Positions 26,401 to 33,806 of a stretch of DNA of 64,000 nucleotides are shown one piece after another. Each line of letters opens with the position of its first letter. Within the stretch, counting starts at the first letter, position 1. A program made the translations under genes and the position numbers. The stretch spans positions 1 through 64,000 of the forward strand of contig JACKEB010000011.1 in NCBI GenBank assembly GCA_020633205.1, given 5' to 3'. The stretch is from Polyangiaceae bacterium (GTDB lineage Bacteria > Myxococcota_A > Polyangia > Polyangiales > Polyangiaceae). The notes below the pieces were generated by a model that saw only the letters and a list, made by a program, of their open reading frames with translations, was not told the origin of the DNA and searched no databases.

Positions 26401-28777
26401 CAGCAACTGTGGCGGTGTCTGCCGAGATCTATCCACGGACCGCCTGAACTGTGGGGGTTGTGGGATCGCGTGCGCGGCGGGCGAGGTGTGTAACGCTGGG
26501 TCGTGTCAGGTCTCCTGCGGCGGTGGCCTGAGCGACTGCAGTGGCGTCTGCCGAGATCTGAGCACCGACAACGCCAATTGCGGAAGTTGCGGAAACGCCT
26601 GCGCATCGGGTGAAGTCTGTAGCGGTGGCACCTGTCAGGTTTCCTGCGGAAGCGGCCAGACGAACTGTAGCGGAGCGTGTCGAGACCTCTCGAGCGATCG
26701 CTTGAACTGCGGCACCTGCGGGAACACCTGCGCGGCCGGCGAAGTGTGCAGCGGTGGCACTTGCCAGGTTTCCTGCGGCGCCGGGCTCACCAACTGCAGC
26801 GGCGTGTGCCGCGACCTCACAGACGACCGCAACAACTGTGGGGGCTGCGGAACCTTCTGCGCCGCGGGTGAGGTCTGCACTGGTGGCGCCTGCCAAGTGT
26901 CTTGCGGTGCGGGGCTCAGCAACTGCAGTGGTACCTGCAGAGATCTCACAACGGACAACGCAAACTGTGGGGGCTGCGGCAGCCCGTGCGCCGCGGGCGA
27001 GCTGTGTAGCGGCAGCACCTGTCAGGTGTCGTGCGGGGGCGGCCTCAGCAACTGCAGTGGTACCTGCAGGGACCTGGCGACGGACCGACTGAACTGCGGC
27101 GGCTGCGGCACGACTTGCGCCGCGGGTGAGGTCTGCAGCGGCGGTAGCTGCCAGGTGTCGTGCGGCGGCGGGCTCGCCAACTGCAGCGGGATCTGTCGCG
27201 ACCTGACGACGGACCGGAGCAACTGCGGCGCCTGCGGTACGGCGTGCGGCGCAGGCGAAGTCTGCAGTGGTGGCATTTGTCAGGTTTCGTGCGGAAACGG
27301 CCAGGCCACGTGCAGCGGCGTGTGTCGGGACTTGACCACGGACCGTCTAAACTGCGGGACCTGCGGGAATACCTGCGCTGCCGGTGAGGTTTGCAGCGGC
27401 GGAACCTGCCAGGTCTCCTGTGGCAGCGGACTCAGCAACTGCAGCGGCACCTGCAGGGACGTAACCACCGACCGCAACAACTGCGGCGGCTGCGGAGTGA
27501 GCTGCGCGGCTGGCGAGGTGTGTAGCGGTGGAACCTGTCAGGTCTCCTGCGGTAGCGGACTCAGCAACTGCAGCGGCTCGTGTCGTGATCTCTCCACGGA
27601 TCGCAACAACTGCGGTGGCTGTGGGACGACTTGCGGTGCCGGCGAGCTTTGCAGCGGTGGAACCTGCCAAGTCTCTTGCGGCAGCGGCCTTAGCAACTGC
27701 AGCGGTTCGTGCCGTGATCTGGCGACCGATCGCAATAACTGTGGCGCTTGTGGAACCACGTGTGTGGCGGGGCAAGTGTGCAACGCAGGTAGCTGCCAGG
27801 TGTCCTGCGGCGGTGGGCTCAGCGACTGTAGCGGCGTCTGTCGTGATCTCGCGACCGACATCGCAAACTGCGGCGCTTGTGGCGTGACCTGCGCGGCGGG
27901 TCAGGTGTGTAGCGGCGGCAGCTGCCAGGTTTCGTGTGGCACTGGTCTCAGCAACTGCAGCGGCGTCTGTCGCGACCTGAGCTCCGACCGCCTGAACTGC
28001 GGCACCTGCGGCAACACGTGCGGCGCGGGTCAGGTGTGTAGCGGAGGGTCCTGTCAGGTTTCGTGCGGAAGCGGCCTCAGCAACTGCAGCGGCGTCTGTC
28101 GCGATCTCCAAGGGGACCGGCTGAACTGCGGCAGTTGCGGGAACGCCTGCGCCGCAGGGCAAGTCTGCTCTGGTGGCACTTGCCAAGCGACCTGCGGGAG
28201 CGGCCTGAGCACCTGTGGAACGCTGTGCAAGGACCTCACGAATGACCCGAACAACTGCGGGAGCTGCGGCACCGTGTGTGCTGCGGGTCAGACGTGCCTA
28301 GCAGGCAGCTGCGGCTGCGCCAACGGCGGAGCGCTGTGTGGCGGTCAATGCATCGTGGGCCAGCCCAACACCTGTGGCAGCGTCCTGAACCTCGGCAGCA
28401 TGAGCGCCGGGACCAGCGTCGATTCGCCCCTAGAGGTGCTACCCGGAGCGAACGACGAAGCGTGGTACCGCATCAGCTTCCCTGAGAACGCTGACTTCCG
28501 GCGCCACGGAACCGGTACGCCGCGCATTCGCCTGGTCACGAACGACGGCTCAGTATTCCGCCTGGATATTCGCTCTTCTTGCGGCAGCACGCTCAGCTGC
28601 GGCAATGGCGGGAGCGCGAACAATCGTACCGACTGGCAGTTCACCGACACCTGCACCAACGCCAACACGAACTGCAGCACCCGAAGCGTGGGTTGGCCAA
28701 CAACGATATACGTGCGTGTCTACCGTGTTGCCTCCGGGTCCGGCTGCGAGCAATTCCGGCTGCGCATCTCCCGCTGA
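23489..28777 (+). CDS. Giant Stig1-like Cys-repeat lipoprotein (1762 residues)
   Basis: ATG 23489 is chosen because GAGGG precedes it and the product starts with a signal ending FVLAC. After a short Asp/Ala linker, about 36 consecutive units fill residues of about 55-1610. The core unit is 43 residues (129 bp) with eight cysteines, of pattern C-RDL-x2-D-x2-N-C-x2-C-x3-C-x5-C-x4-C-x3-C-x6-C; the first four units are more divergent. This matches the layout of the Stig1-like repeats common in myxobacterial proteins; the Pfam assignment is from memory. The C-terminal 150 residues (from CGSVLNLGSM) resemble a PPC-like jelly roll with WYRISFPENADF and IYVRVYRVASGSGC. The protein should form a long disulfide-linked surface fibre or stalk carrying a terminal head. 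An OmpA-type gene follows after 24 bp. Confidence 0.9.
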   Translation: MRLAVAACQRQLGWRATFLIFACWFVLACTGQPLVGGDADAGDASTGTNPQCPAGALLCDQTCVDPTRDATHCGSCATQCASDEACVDGQCTTNCPAEFSLCGGACVDTRTDIENCGACGTLCGSGTVCSLGQCELTCGGGLVTCSSGGGTNGDGGGSDYCADLNSDRENCGACANACGVGQQCLDGNCTYSCPPGETVCNASCADLQTDPANCGSCGVACANGEACQAGSCVTQCSPGLSDCGGSCRDLNVDPGNCGACGTACAPGEVCSSGSCQTTCGNGQTDCSGICRDLQSDPTNCGACGTACPSGTLCVAGQCQTNCGGGLTNCNGVCRDLSADNLNCGACGSPCLPGEVCSAGTCQTSCGGGLTDCSGTCRDLQVDSTNCGACGTLCAAGERCSAGTCAVTCGNGLTDCNGTCRDLTTDRLNCGSCGSACGGGEVCSAGSCLTSCGAGLTDCSGSCRDLASDRLNCGACGTACAAGEVCSAGACVTSCGAGLTDCSGSCRDLTTDRANCGACGSPCAAGEVCNAGVCAVSCGGGLTNCGGSCRDLASDNVNCGACGTTCAAGQVCSAGICSTNCGSGLTDCIGSCRDLTTDRANCGACGTACAAGEVCSGSACTLSCGAGLSDCNGSCRDLATDRLNCGACGTTCAAGEVCSAGACLTSCGAGLTDCNGTCRDLTGDRLNCGACGTTCAAGEVCSAGACVTSCGAGLTDCGGSCRDLTTDRANCGGCGTTCASGEVCSAGVCTVSCGGGQTNCGGSCRDLASDNANCGACGTACATGEICSAGICSTNCGVGLTDCSGTCRDLTTDRANCGGCGTACAAGDVCSASVCTLSCGSGLAECSGVCRDLTTDRLNCGSCGTTCPSGTACVAGACQTSCGPGLTDCSGNCRDLATDNTNCGACGSSCAPGQVCSGGACTLSCQGGLADCSGVCRDLTTDPAHCGSCTTACAAGELCSAGTCQVSCGAGLSNCGGVCRDLSTDRLNCGGCGIACAAGEVCNAGSCQVSCGGGLSDCSGVCRDLSTDNANCGSCGNACASGEVCSGGTCQVSCGSGQTNCSGACRDLSSDRLNCGTCGNTCAAGEVCSGGTCQVSCGAGLTNCSGVCRDLTDDRNNCGGCGTFCAAGEVCTGGACQVSCGAGLSNCSGTCRDLTTDNANCGGCGSPCAAGELCSGSTCQVSCGGGLSNCSGTCRDLATDRLNCGGCGTTCAAGEVCSGGSCQVSCGGGLANCSGICRDLTTDRSNCGACGTACGAGEVCSGGICQVSCGNGQATCSGVCRDLTTDRLNCGTCGNTCAAGEVCSGGTCQVSCGSGLSNCSGTCRDVTTDRNNCGGCGVSCAAGEVCSGGTCQVSCGSGLSNCSGSCRDLSTDRNNCGGCGTTCGAGELCSGGTCQVSCGSGLSNCSGSCRDLATDRNNCGACGTTCVAGQVCNAGSCQVSCGGGLSDCSGVCRDLATDIANCGACGVTCAAGQVCSGGSCQVSCGTGLSNCSGVCRDLSSDRLNCGTCGNTCGAGQVCSGGSCQVSCGSGLSNCSGVCRDLQGDRLNCGSCGNACAAGQVCSGGTCQATCGSGLSTCGTLCKDLTNDPNNCGSCGTVCAAGQTCLAGSCGCANGGALCGGQCIVGQPNTCGSVLNLGSMSAGTSVDSPLEVLPGANDEAWYRISFPENADFRRHGTGTPRIRLVTNDGSVFRLDIRSSCGSTLSCGNGGSANNRTDWQFTDTCTNANTNCSTRSVGWPTTIYVRVYRVASGSGCEQFRLRISR
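23675..28290 (+). repeat. 129-bp coding repeat array
   Basis: Approximate limits of the DNA encoding the eight-Cys units of the giant lipoprotein. Period 129 bp in the regular part, about 36 units. Neighbouring units differ at many synonymous sites early in the array, while several units between about 26600 and 28100 are closer to one another, which would fit more recent duplication or gene conversion at the 3' end. Confidence 0.85.
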
Positions 28778-28801
28778 TCGACGCCTTTTCGCTGCTTACC
28801 T

Positions 28802-30025
28802 ATGCGTCTTCACCACACACTATTCTTCACCCCGCTCCTGGTTCTCGCGCAAGCCACAGCGAGCAGCGCTGACGCTCAGACCCTGGAGGCCGAGGCGTCC
28901 AACGATGGGAGCGCCGAGGCCTCCGCTGACGGCAGCGTCTTCGAGTCGCTCCAGCTTCACCTCGAAGGAGGTGGCGATCTCGTCGTCGGAGGGACTCCCG
29001 CTGATCGCTTTGATCCCGGCGGTCATCTGCGGGGTCACCTGAGCCTGCCAGTCATCGGCGCCTTGCACCTGCAGCTTGGAACCGGCAGCTGGTGGTTCCC
29101 CGCGCAGTCTGGAGACGTGGGCCGACTGATCAGCGCTGAGGGTGGTGTGCGGTTCGCTCCCATGAAGGGCCCGGGCCCGCAAGGCCTCTTCATCGACGCC
29201 AACGTGGGACTTGGACTGACGGGCGATCTTCAGCGCCCCGTGATGAGCATCGGGCTTGGCTGGCAGTTTGCTCTCAGCGACTCCGTTGGGCTTGGTCCGG
29301 TTGTGCGCTACACCCAGGTGTTTCAGCCGGACTCCGAGAGCGGGCCCGATGACGCACGCCTCTTGGGAGCCGGAATCATCCTGAGCCTCGGTCTACCAAA
29401 GCGCGCCGTTAGCGAGGAGCCGGACAGGGACGGTGACGGGTTGCGAGGCGATCGCGATCGTTGCCCCACGGAACCTGAAGACGTGGACGGTTTCGAGGAC
29501 GACGACGGCTGTCCGGATCCGGACAACGACAAAGACGGCATCCCCGACTCCGGCGATCGCTGCCCCGATGCTGCCGAGACCCACAACGAATACAAGGATG
29601 ACGACGGGTGCCCCGACGAAGCACCTCCCCCCCCACCCGAGAAACCGCCGGAGACGCCGACTAGCGACGCGCCCGATGCCAAGGGCACCCCAATGGATCA
29701 AGTCGTGCACTTTAACTATCGCAGCCACCGTATCTTGGGTTCCGAAGAGGCGGCGATTCAGTCGGTTTGCGATGAGCTGAGCAAGCGAAGCGGCGCGCGG
29801 GTGCGCGTCCACGGCCACGCAGACGAAGCGGGATCCCCGGGGTACAACCACGAACTATCGGCGGAACGCGCCGGCAACGTCGCACGCTGGCTGGTGCGCT
29901 GCGGCGTCGATGGCTCACGCATCGTGGTCCAAGCCGACGGTGAGAACCTCCCGCTGTGTCGAGAGCACACCTCAGATTGTGCCGCACGGAACCGCCGAGT
30001 GGAGTTCGAGCTACTAGAAGAATGA
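28802..30025 (+). CDS. OmpA-family protein with TSP3 calcium repeats
   Basis: 407 residues with an N-terminal signal (LLVLAQATASSADAQ). Residues of about 45-200 look like an OMP barrel with alternating strands (LQLGTGSWWFPAQSG, FIDANVGLGLTGDLQ, VGLGPVVRYTQVF). Residues of about 205-270 are thrombospondin type-3 calcium-binding repeats (DRDGDGLRGDRDRCP, DNDKDGIPDSGDRCP). A Pro-rich hinge leads to the OmpA peptidoglycan-binding domain (VVHFNYRSHRILGSEE, VRVHGHADEAG, HELSAERAGNVARWL, NRRVEF). It anchors the outer membrane to peptidoglycan. It probably shares a transcript with the giant Cys-repeat lipoprotein and could serve as its outer-membrane partner (inference). Confidence 0.92.
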   Translation: MRLHHTLFFTPLLVLAQATASSADAQTLEAEASNDGSAEASADGSVFESLQLHLEGGGDLVVGGTPADRFDPGGHLRGHLSLPVIGALHLQLGTGSWWFPAQSGDVGRLISAEGGVRFAPMKGPGPQGLFIDANVGLGLTGDLQRPVMSIGLGWQFALSDSVGLGPVVRYTQVFQPDSESGPDDARLLGAGIILSLGLPKRAVSEEPDRDGDGLRGDRDRCPTEPEDVDGFEDDDGCPDPDNDKDGIPDSGDRCPDAAETHNEYKDDDGCPDEAPPPPPEKPPETPTSDAPDAKGTPMDQVVHFNYRSHRILGSEEAAIQSVCDELSKRSGARVRVHGHADEAGSPGYNHELSAERAGNVARWLVRCGVDGSRIVVQADGENLPLCREHTSDCAARNRRVEFELLEE

Positions 30026-30072
30026 CGCCCGAAGCCGGGCCTCAAAGTTCAGCAGGTCTGCAGCGCAGTAGC

Positions 30073-31224
30073 TCAGTGCGCCTTGGTCGACTTGGGTTCG
30101 AAGAGCAGGGTGCCAGCCCCAAGGCGCACGCGGTTGTTGCGCCACTGAAGGTGGCGCTTGAACAACGCGCGCCCCCAAGTGAACAGGATACACACTTCAC
30201 GCAACGGTGAGAGCACGAGAGGCAACCACAGACGCTCCGCTCCTCGCAGCAAATACCAGCCACCGACATCGCGCAACAGCGCAACGGATACACACCACGC
30301 GAGACCCACAGCGGGACCGAGGGTCGCCATCGCGAGCGGCAACAGCACCAAGGGTGACGCGAAAAGCTCCGCCGCGTACGCCACTGGACGCAACCGCCAG
30401 CGCAACATCCCCCAGCGCAAGTGACGTTCATGAAAGGCCTTCAGGCTCATCTTGGACGTGACGTTGTGCAGCACGGTGGATGCAATTGCCACGCGGTAAC
30501 CTGCGTGTTGAAAGGTCTTCCCCAGGACGTAGTCCTCCGCCAAGACATCCTTGACACGCTCAAGGCCGCCCAGCTCTTGGACCAGCGATCGCCTGAACAG
30601 CATGCTCTTGCCCACCACAGACGAGTCGCCCAGCAGAGTCGGAAGCGCAGTGCCTCCGGCGCAGAACCCGTTGAGCTGAACGTTTTCAAGCGCGGCACCG
30701 AGGGTGTCTTCCGCGACTCCGGCAAAGAGGTTTGTCACCAAACCGATGCGCGGGTCGCTCTCATGGGTAGCCACTAGATCACCCAGGTAGTCGGGAGGCG
30801 CAGCGACGTTGGAGTCACTAACCAAAACCAAATCGTGAACTGCGTGAGGCAGCATTCCCCGTAGATTTCGCACCTTGGGGTTGATCCCTGCCTGGGCGAG
30901 GCTAACCACGGAGGGACCATGTACCACGACCTGAACGTGTACCTGAGGGTAGCGTTTCCTCAAGGTATCGACCACCAGGAGCGCCGGATCTGCCGTGTCT
31001 TCAACGCCGAACACCAGCTCGAAATCCGGGTGGTCCTGCAGGAAGAACGTCTCCAGGTTCTTCTCCAGACCGGCGTCCGCCCCGCATAGCGGCTTGAGAA
31101 CACTCACCGCAGGCAGCTTCTGAGGCACTGGCACACGCTTGCGACTGACGCGGTAGGTGGCCGTGAGCCCAGCTAGTGTCCACGCCGTGCAGACGCCCAG
31201 AATGATGTTGGCGACCAGTGTCAT
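30073..31224 (-). CDS. GT21/HpnI-like (ceramide glucosyltransferase-type) glycosyltransferase
   Basis: 383 residues. N-terminal membrane anchor, then a GT-A glycosyltransferase domain with the GT21 signature set: VSVLKPLCGAD (41-50), GVEDTADP, the D-x-N motif VSDSNV (D137), the catalytic AEDY (E230-D231) and HERHLRW (265-271, the [QR]xxRW-type motif). Two or three membrane segments close the protein. Relatives transfer sugars to ceramide in eukaryotes or N-acetylglucosamine to bacteriohopanetetrol (HpnI). No other hpn gene is visible; myxobacteria also make sphingolipids, so the acceptor remains open. The start overlaps the gtrA stop (ATGA). Confidence 0.88.
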   Translation of the reverse strand: MTLVANIILGVCTAWTLAGLTATYRVSRKRVPVPQKLPAVSVLKPLCGADAGLEKNLETFFLQDHPDFELVFGVEDTADPALLVVDTLRKRYPQVHVQVVVHGPSVVSLAQAGINPKVRNLRGMLPHAVHDLVLVSDSNVAAPPDYLGDLVATHESDPRIGLVTNLFAGVAEDTLGAALENVQLNGFCAGGTALPTLLGDSSVVGKSMLFRRSLVQELGGLERVKDVLAEDYVLGKTFQHAGYRVAIASTVLHNVTSKMSLKAFHERHLRWGMLRWRLRPVAYAAELFASPLVLLPLAMATLGPAVGLAWCVSVALLRDVGGWYLLRGAERLWLPLVLSPLREVCILFTWGRALFKRHLQWRNNRVRLGAGTLLFEPKSTKAH

Positions 31225-31655
31225 GACTCCCCCTTGAGCTCAGATGAGCTCGAAGCTGCATTGGAAAAGATGCGAGACCAGAGCGGCAGGCACAGGCCAA
31301 AGTAGACCAAGCTAGTGATCGCGAGACGCATGGGGAGGATGGGGAGAGGGGTGAAAGTCACGGCGACGTGGAACAACACGAGGTTCGCGACGAAGCCCAG
31401 CGCTTCTACCGCGAGGAACAACAGACCCTGCCGAAGCCAATCCGCGCGGTAATCTTGAAAGGCGAACAGCTTGTTGCCGAAGAACTGCGCAACGACCCCG
31501 ATGCTCAGCGCGGGGAGGCTCGCTAGACGCGGGTCCAAACCGAAGGTGTGCACCAGGAGCGCTAGGGTGCCGAGGTCGAAGAGCGTCGCCAGACTGCCCA
31601 CGCTCAGGGAGCGAACCACCAGCCAGAGCCGAGCCAGGCGATCGGGCTTTTCCAT
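31221..31655 (-). CDS. GtrA-family membrane protein
   Basis: 144 residues with four membrane segments in the GtrA arrangement (FLSVGSLATLFDLGTLALLV-type first helix, PALSIGVVAQFFGNKLFAFQD, LFLAVEALGFVANLVLF, LAITSLVYFGLCLPLWSRIF). The N-K-x-F/W motif after helix 2 (FGNKLFAF) is diagnostic. GtrA proteins are thought to flip polyprenyl-phosphate-linked sugars or partner a GT2 enzyme. It is translationally coupled to the GT21-like gene, so the two most likely form one glycolipid-modifying pair. Confidence 0.9.
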   Translation of the reverse strand: MEKPDRLARLWLVVRSLSVGSLATLFDLGTLALLVHTFGLDPRLASLPALSIGVVAQFFGNKLFAFQDYRADWLRQGLLFLAVEALGFVANLVLFHVAVTFTPLPILPMRLAITSLVYFGLCLPLWSRIFSNAASSSSELKGES

Positions 31656-32000
31656 CTACACTGGAACCTCTGTCCTTGCCTGAGGTGGGGCGGAGGGACG
31701 GTCAGAACGAACTACACAGGTCACCGAGATGTCTCCTTGCGCGGGTGCCGGACGTCGGAACCGCTGAAATGTAAGGCGAACGCTGTGCCAACTCGCGTCG
31801 GCGAGTAGTTTCGCGTACTTGCTCTGGACGAAGGCGCCGAACATGCGAAGCGAGGTTCACAGAAAGTGGTGTGACCAATTCGCGCTGCGCACGCGGCGAC
31901 GCAGATCGCGACCACCTCGTCCACCATTTCGTTTCCCGGGTGTCACCGAAGGGACCGTCGCCGGGCGCTCGCGTTTCCGCAGTGCAAGAGGAGCTGCGGA
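31656..32000. other. Divergent intergenic region
   Basis: 345 bp between gtrA (-) and the membrane protein at 32001 (+). A good ribosome binding site (AGAGGAG) precedes ATG 32001. A small inverted repeat ACTCG...CGAGT lies at about 31792-31807. I see no gene-like ORF and no confident promoter. Confidence 0.55.
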
Positions 32001-33806
32001 ATGAGCCAGCTCGAAACCTTCCTGCAGTGGCTGGGTAGGCGCCGCATCGCTGCTTGGGCGGCACTGGTCGGAGTGCTGCTTGCGCTACCAAGTGTGTTCA
32101 CCGGCTTGCGGACCGAGGACTACTACCACTTCCGTGCCATTCGAGACGGCGTCGTCGACCCTCCAGCTCGGGTCAACCTCTTCAACTACATCAGCGGCAA
32201 CGTCTCAGGCATCTATGGCTTGAAGGACTTCGGCACCATCCCGTGGTTCACCCTGAAGGATTACAAGGTCAGCTTCTGGCGTCCGCTTACATCGTTCACC
32301 CATTGGGTCGACTACCACTACTTCCCGGAATCGCCCTGGCTGGCGCACCTTCAGAGCCTGGCGTGGTACGCGTTGCTGATCCTCGCGGCAGCGGCACTGT
32401 ACAGGCGCTTGCTGGCGGTGCCCTGGCTGGTGGCCCTCGCGACTCTGCTATACGCCATCGACGACGCCCACGCGCACCCGGTGGGTTGGCTTGCCAACCG
32501 TAACGCGATTCTGGCGACGCTGTGTGGGGTGTTCTCGATCTGGGCGCACGATGTCTGGCGGCGCAGTGGCCAGTCCGCGTTGACGCGTGGAGCCGCGGCG
32601 ATCGTTGCGCCGCTCGGCCTGGGAGTGGGCTTTTTGTGTGGAGAGTTTGCGGTTGGGGCACTCGGCTACTTGGCTGCCCACGCGCTCTGGCTGGAGCCCC
32701 GCGGAAAGACCCGCGCAACTGACATCGCGAAGCGCGCCGCCGTGCTCCTGCCAAGCCTTGCCGCGTTTGGGGTCTGGCTCTACTACTACCGCAGGCTCGG
32801 ACACGGCACTTACGGCACAGACTTCCACCTGGATCCCATCGCTGACACGGGTCGCTTCTTAAGTCAGAGCTTGTGGCGGCTGCCAGCGCTGATCGCGGGC
32901 CAGCTCTTCGGGGTCGACTGTGAAGCGTGGTGGAGGCTGCCCCCGAGCGTCGTCTACTCGCTTGCTGCTGTCGTCAGCGCGCTCGTGGCCGCGTTCTTGT
33001 GGTGGCTCAGGCCAACGCTCCGTGACCCGGCGGCGCGATTCTGGCTCTTTGGTGCCTTGCTCGCCACGCTGCCAGCGTGCGCCGCGATGCCCCAGGATCG
33101 GTTGCTGTTCTTCACCGGACTTGGGGGTATGGCGATTGTGGCTCTTGCCGTGCGGCAAGCCATTGAGCAGACCAAGACCGCCACCAGCCCACGCCACCTT
33201 GCAGGTCGCGTAGTCGCTTTTGCGCTCCTACTAGTTCATGGCGTGGTCGCGCCAATGACCTTTCCCCAGCGCAGCCTCATCATGTATCGCTTCGGCAACC
33301 AGCTCGATCGGGTCTCGGAGCGCTTGATGTGGAGTCACCCGAACAGCGACGAGCACTTGGTATTGATCGGTGGCCCCTCCTATTTCTACGTGGCGAGCCT
33401 GCTGGGGCTGCGTGCGACGCGTAACCTGCGAGTGCCTCGACATATCCGCATGTTGCATGCCGGAAGGGGCCCAGTGACGCTGAAGCGGCAGACGGAGCAA
33501 CAGCTGGTCCTGGAAGCGCCATATGGCTTCTACTCGGACCCATTCGACGGAACCTACCGAGGGCATCAGTACCCGATGGAGGTTGGAGAGGGCCTGCAGC
33601 TCGCCGGGATGTTGATCATCGTGCGAGCCGTGGACACAGAAGGCGTCCCGACGCGCATCGAGGTCAACCTGCAGCGACCGGTAAAGCGTGGGAACTACCA
33701 TTTCATGAGCTGGGTCCCGCCCAAGCCGGGAGACGACTACGGTCAGTTCCTCACTTTCAAGCTGCCCGAAGTCGGGGGAAGCGTGGAGTTGCCGAGTGGG
33801 TACTGA
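32001..33806 (+). CDS. Polytopic membrane protein, GT-C-like
   Basis: 601 residues starting after AGAGGAG. About 9-10 membrane segments occupy residues 15-430; a soluble beta-rich tail (430-600) follows. The first extracytoplasmic loop contains an acidic pair in RTEDYYHFRAI, the position where GT-C glycosyltransferases of the PMT/ArnT type carry their catalytic acidic motif, and the loop continues with FWRPLTSFTHWVDYHYF. That suggests a lipid-linked-sugar glycosyltransferase, but no family is recognised with certainty. Overlaps the next membrane protein gene by 11 bp, so both are one unit. Confidence 0.75.
   Translation: MSQLETFLQWLGRRRIAAWAALVGVLLALPSVFTGLRTEDYYHFRAIRDGVVDPPARVNLFNYISGNVSGIYGLKDFGTIPWFTLKDYKVSFWRPLTSFTHWVDYHYFPESPWLAHLQSLAWYALLILAAAALYRRLLAVPWLVALATLLYAIDDAHAHPVGWLANRNAILATLCGVFSIWAHDVWRRSGQSALTRGAAAIVAPLGLGVGFLCGEFAVGALGYLAAHALWLEPRGKTRATDIAKRAAVLLPSLAAFGVWLYYYRRLGHGTYGTDFHLDPIADTGRFLSQSLWRLPALIAGQLFGVDCEAWWRLPPSVVYSLAAVVSALVAAFLWWLRPTLRDPAARFWLFGALLATLPACAAMPQDRLLFFTGLGGMAIVALAVRQAIEQTKTATSPRHLAGRVVAFALLLVHGVVAPMTFPQRSLIMYRFGNQLDRVSERLMWSHPNSDEHLVLIGGPSYFYVASLLGLRATRNLRVPRHIRMLHAGRGPVTLKRQTEQQLVLEAPYGFYSDPFDGTYRGHQYPMEVGEGLQLAGMLIIVRAVDTEGVPTRIEVNLQRPVKRGNYHFMSWVPPKPGDDYGQFLTFKLPEVGGSVELPSGY

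Noticed and set aside
24313..28272. Series of minus-strand frames with PQLVxHAPAxHTSPAAQ-type repeats
   Set aside because: Reverse complement of the 129-bp Cys-repeat array; periodic only because the plus strand is.
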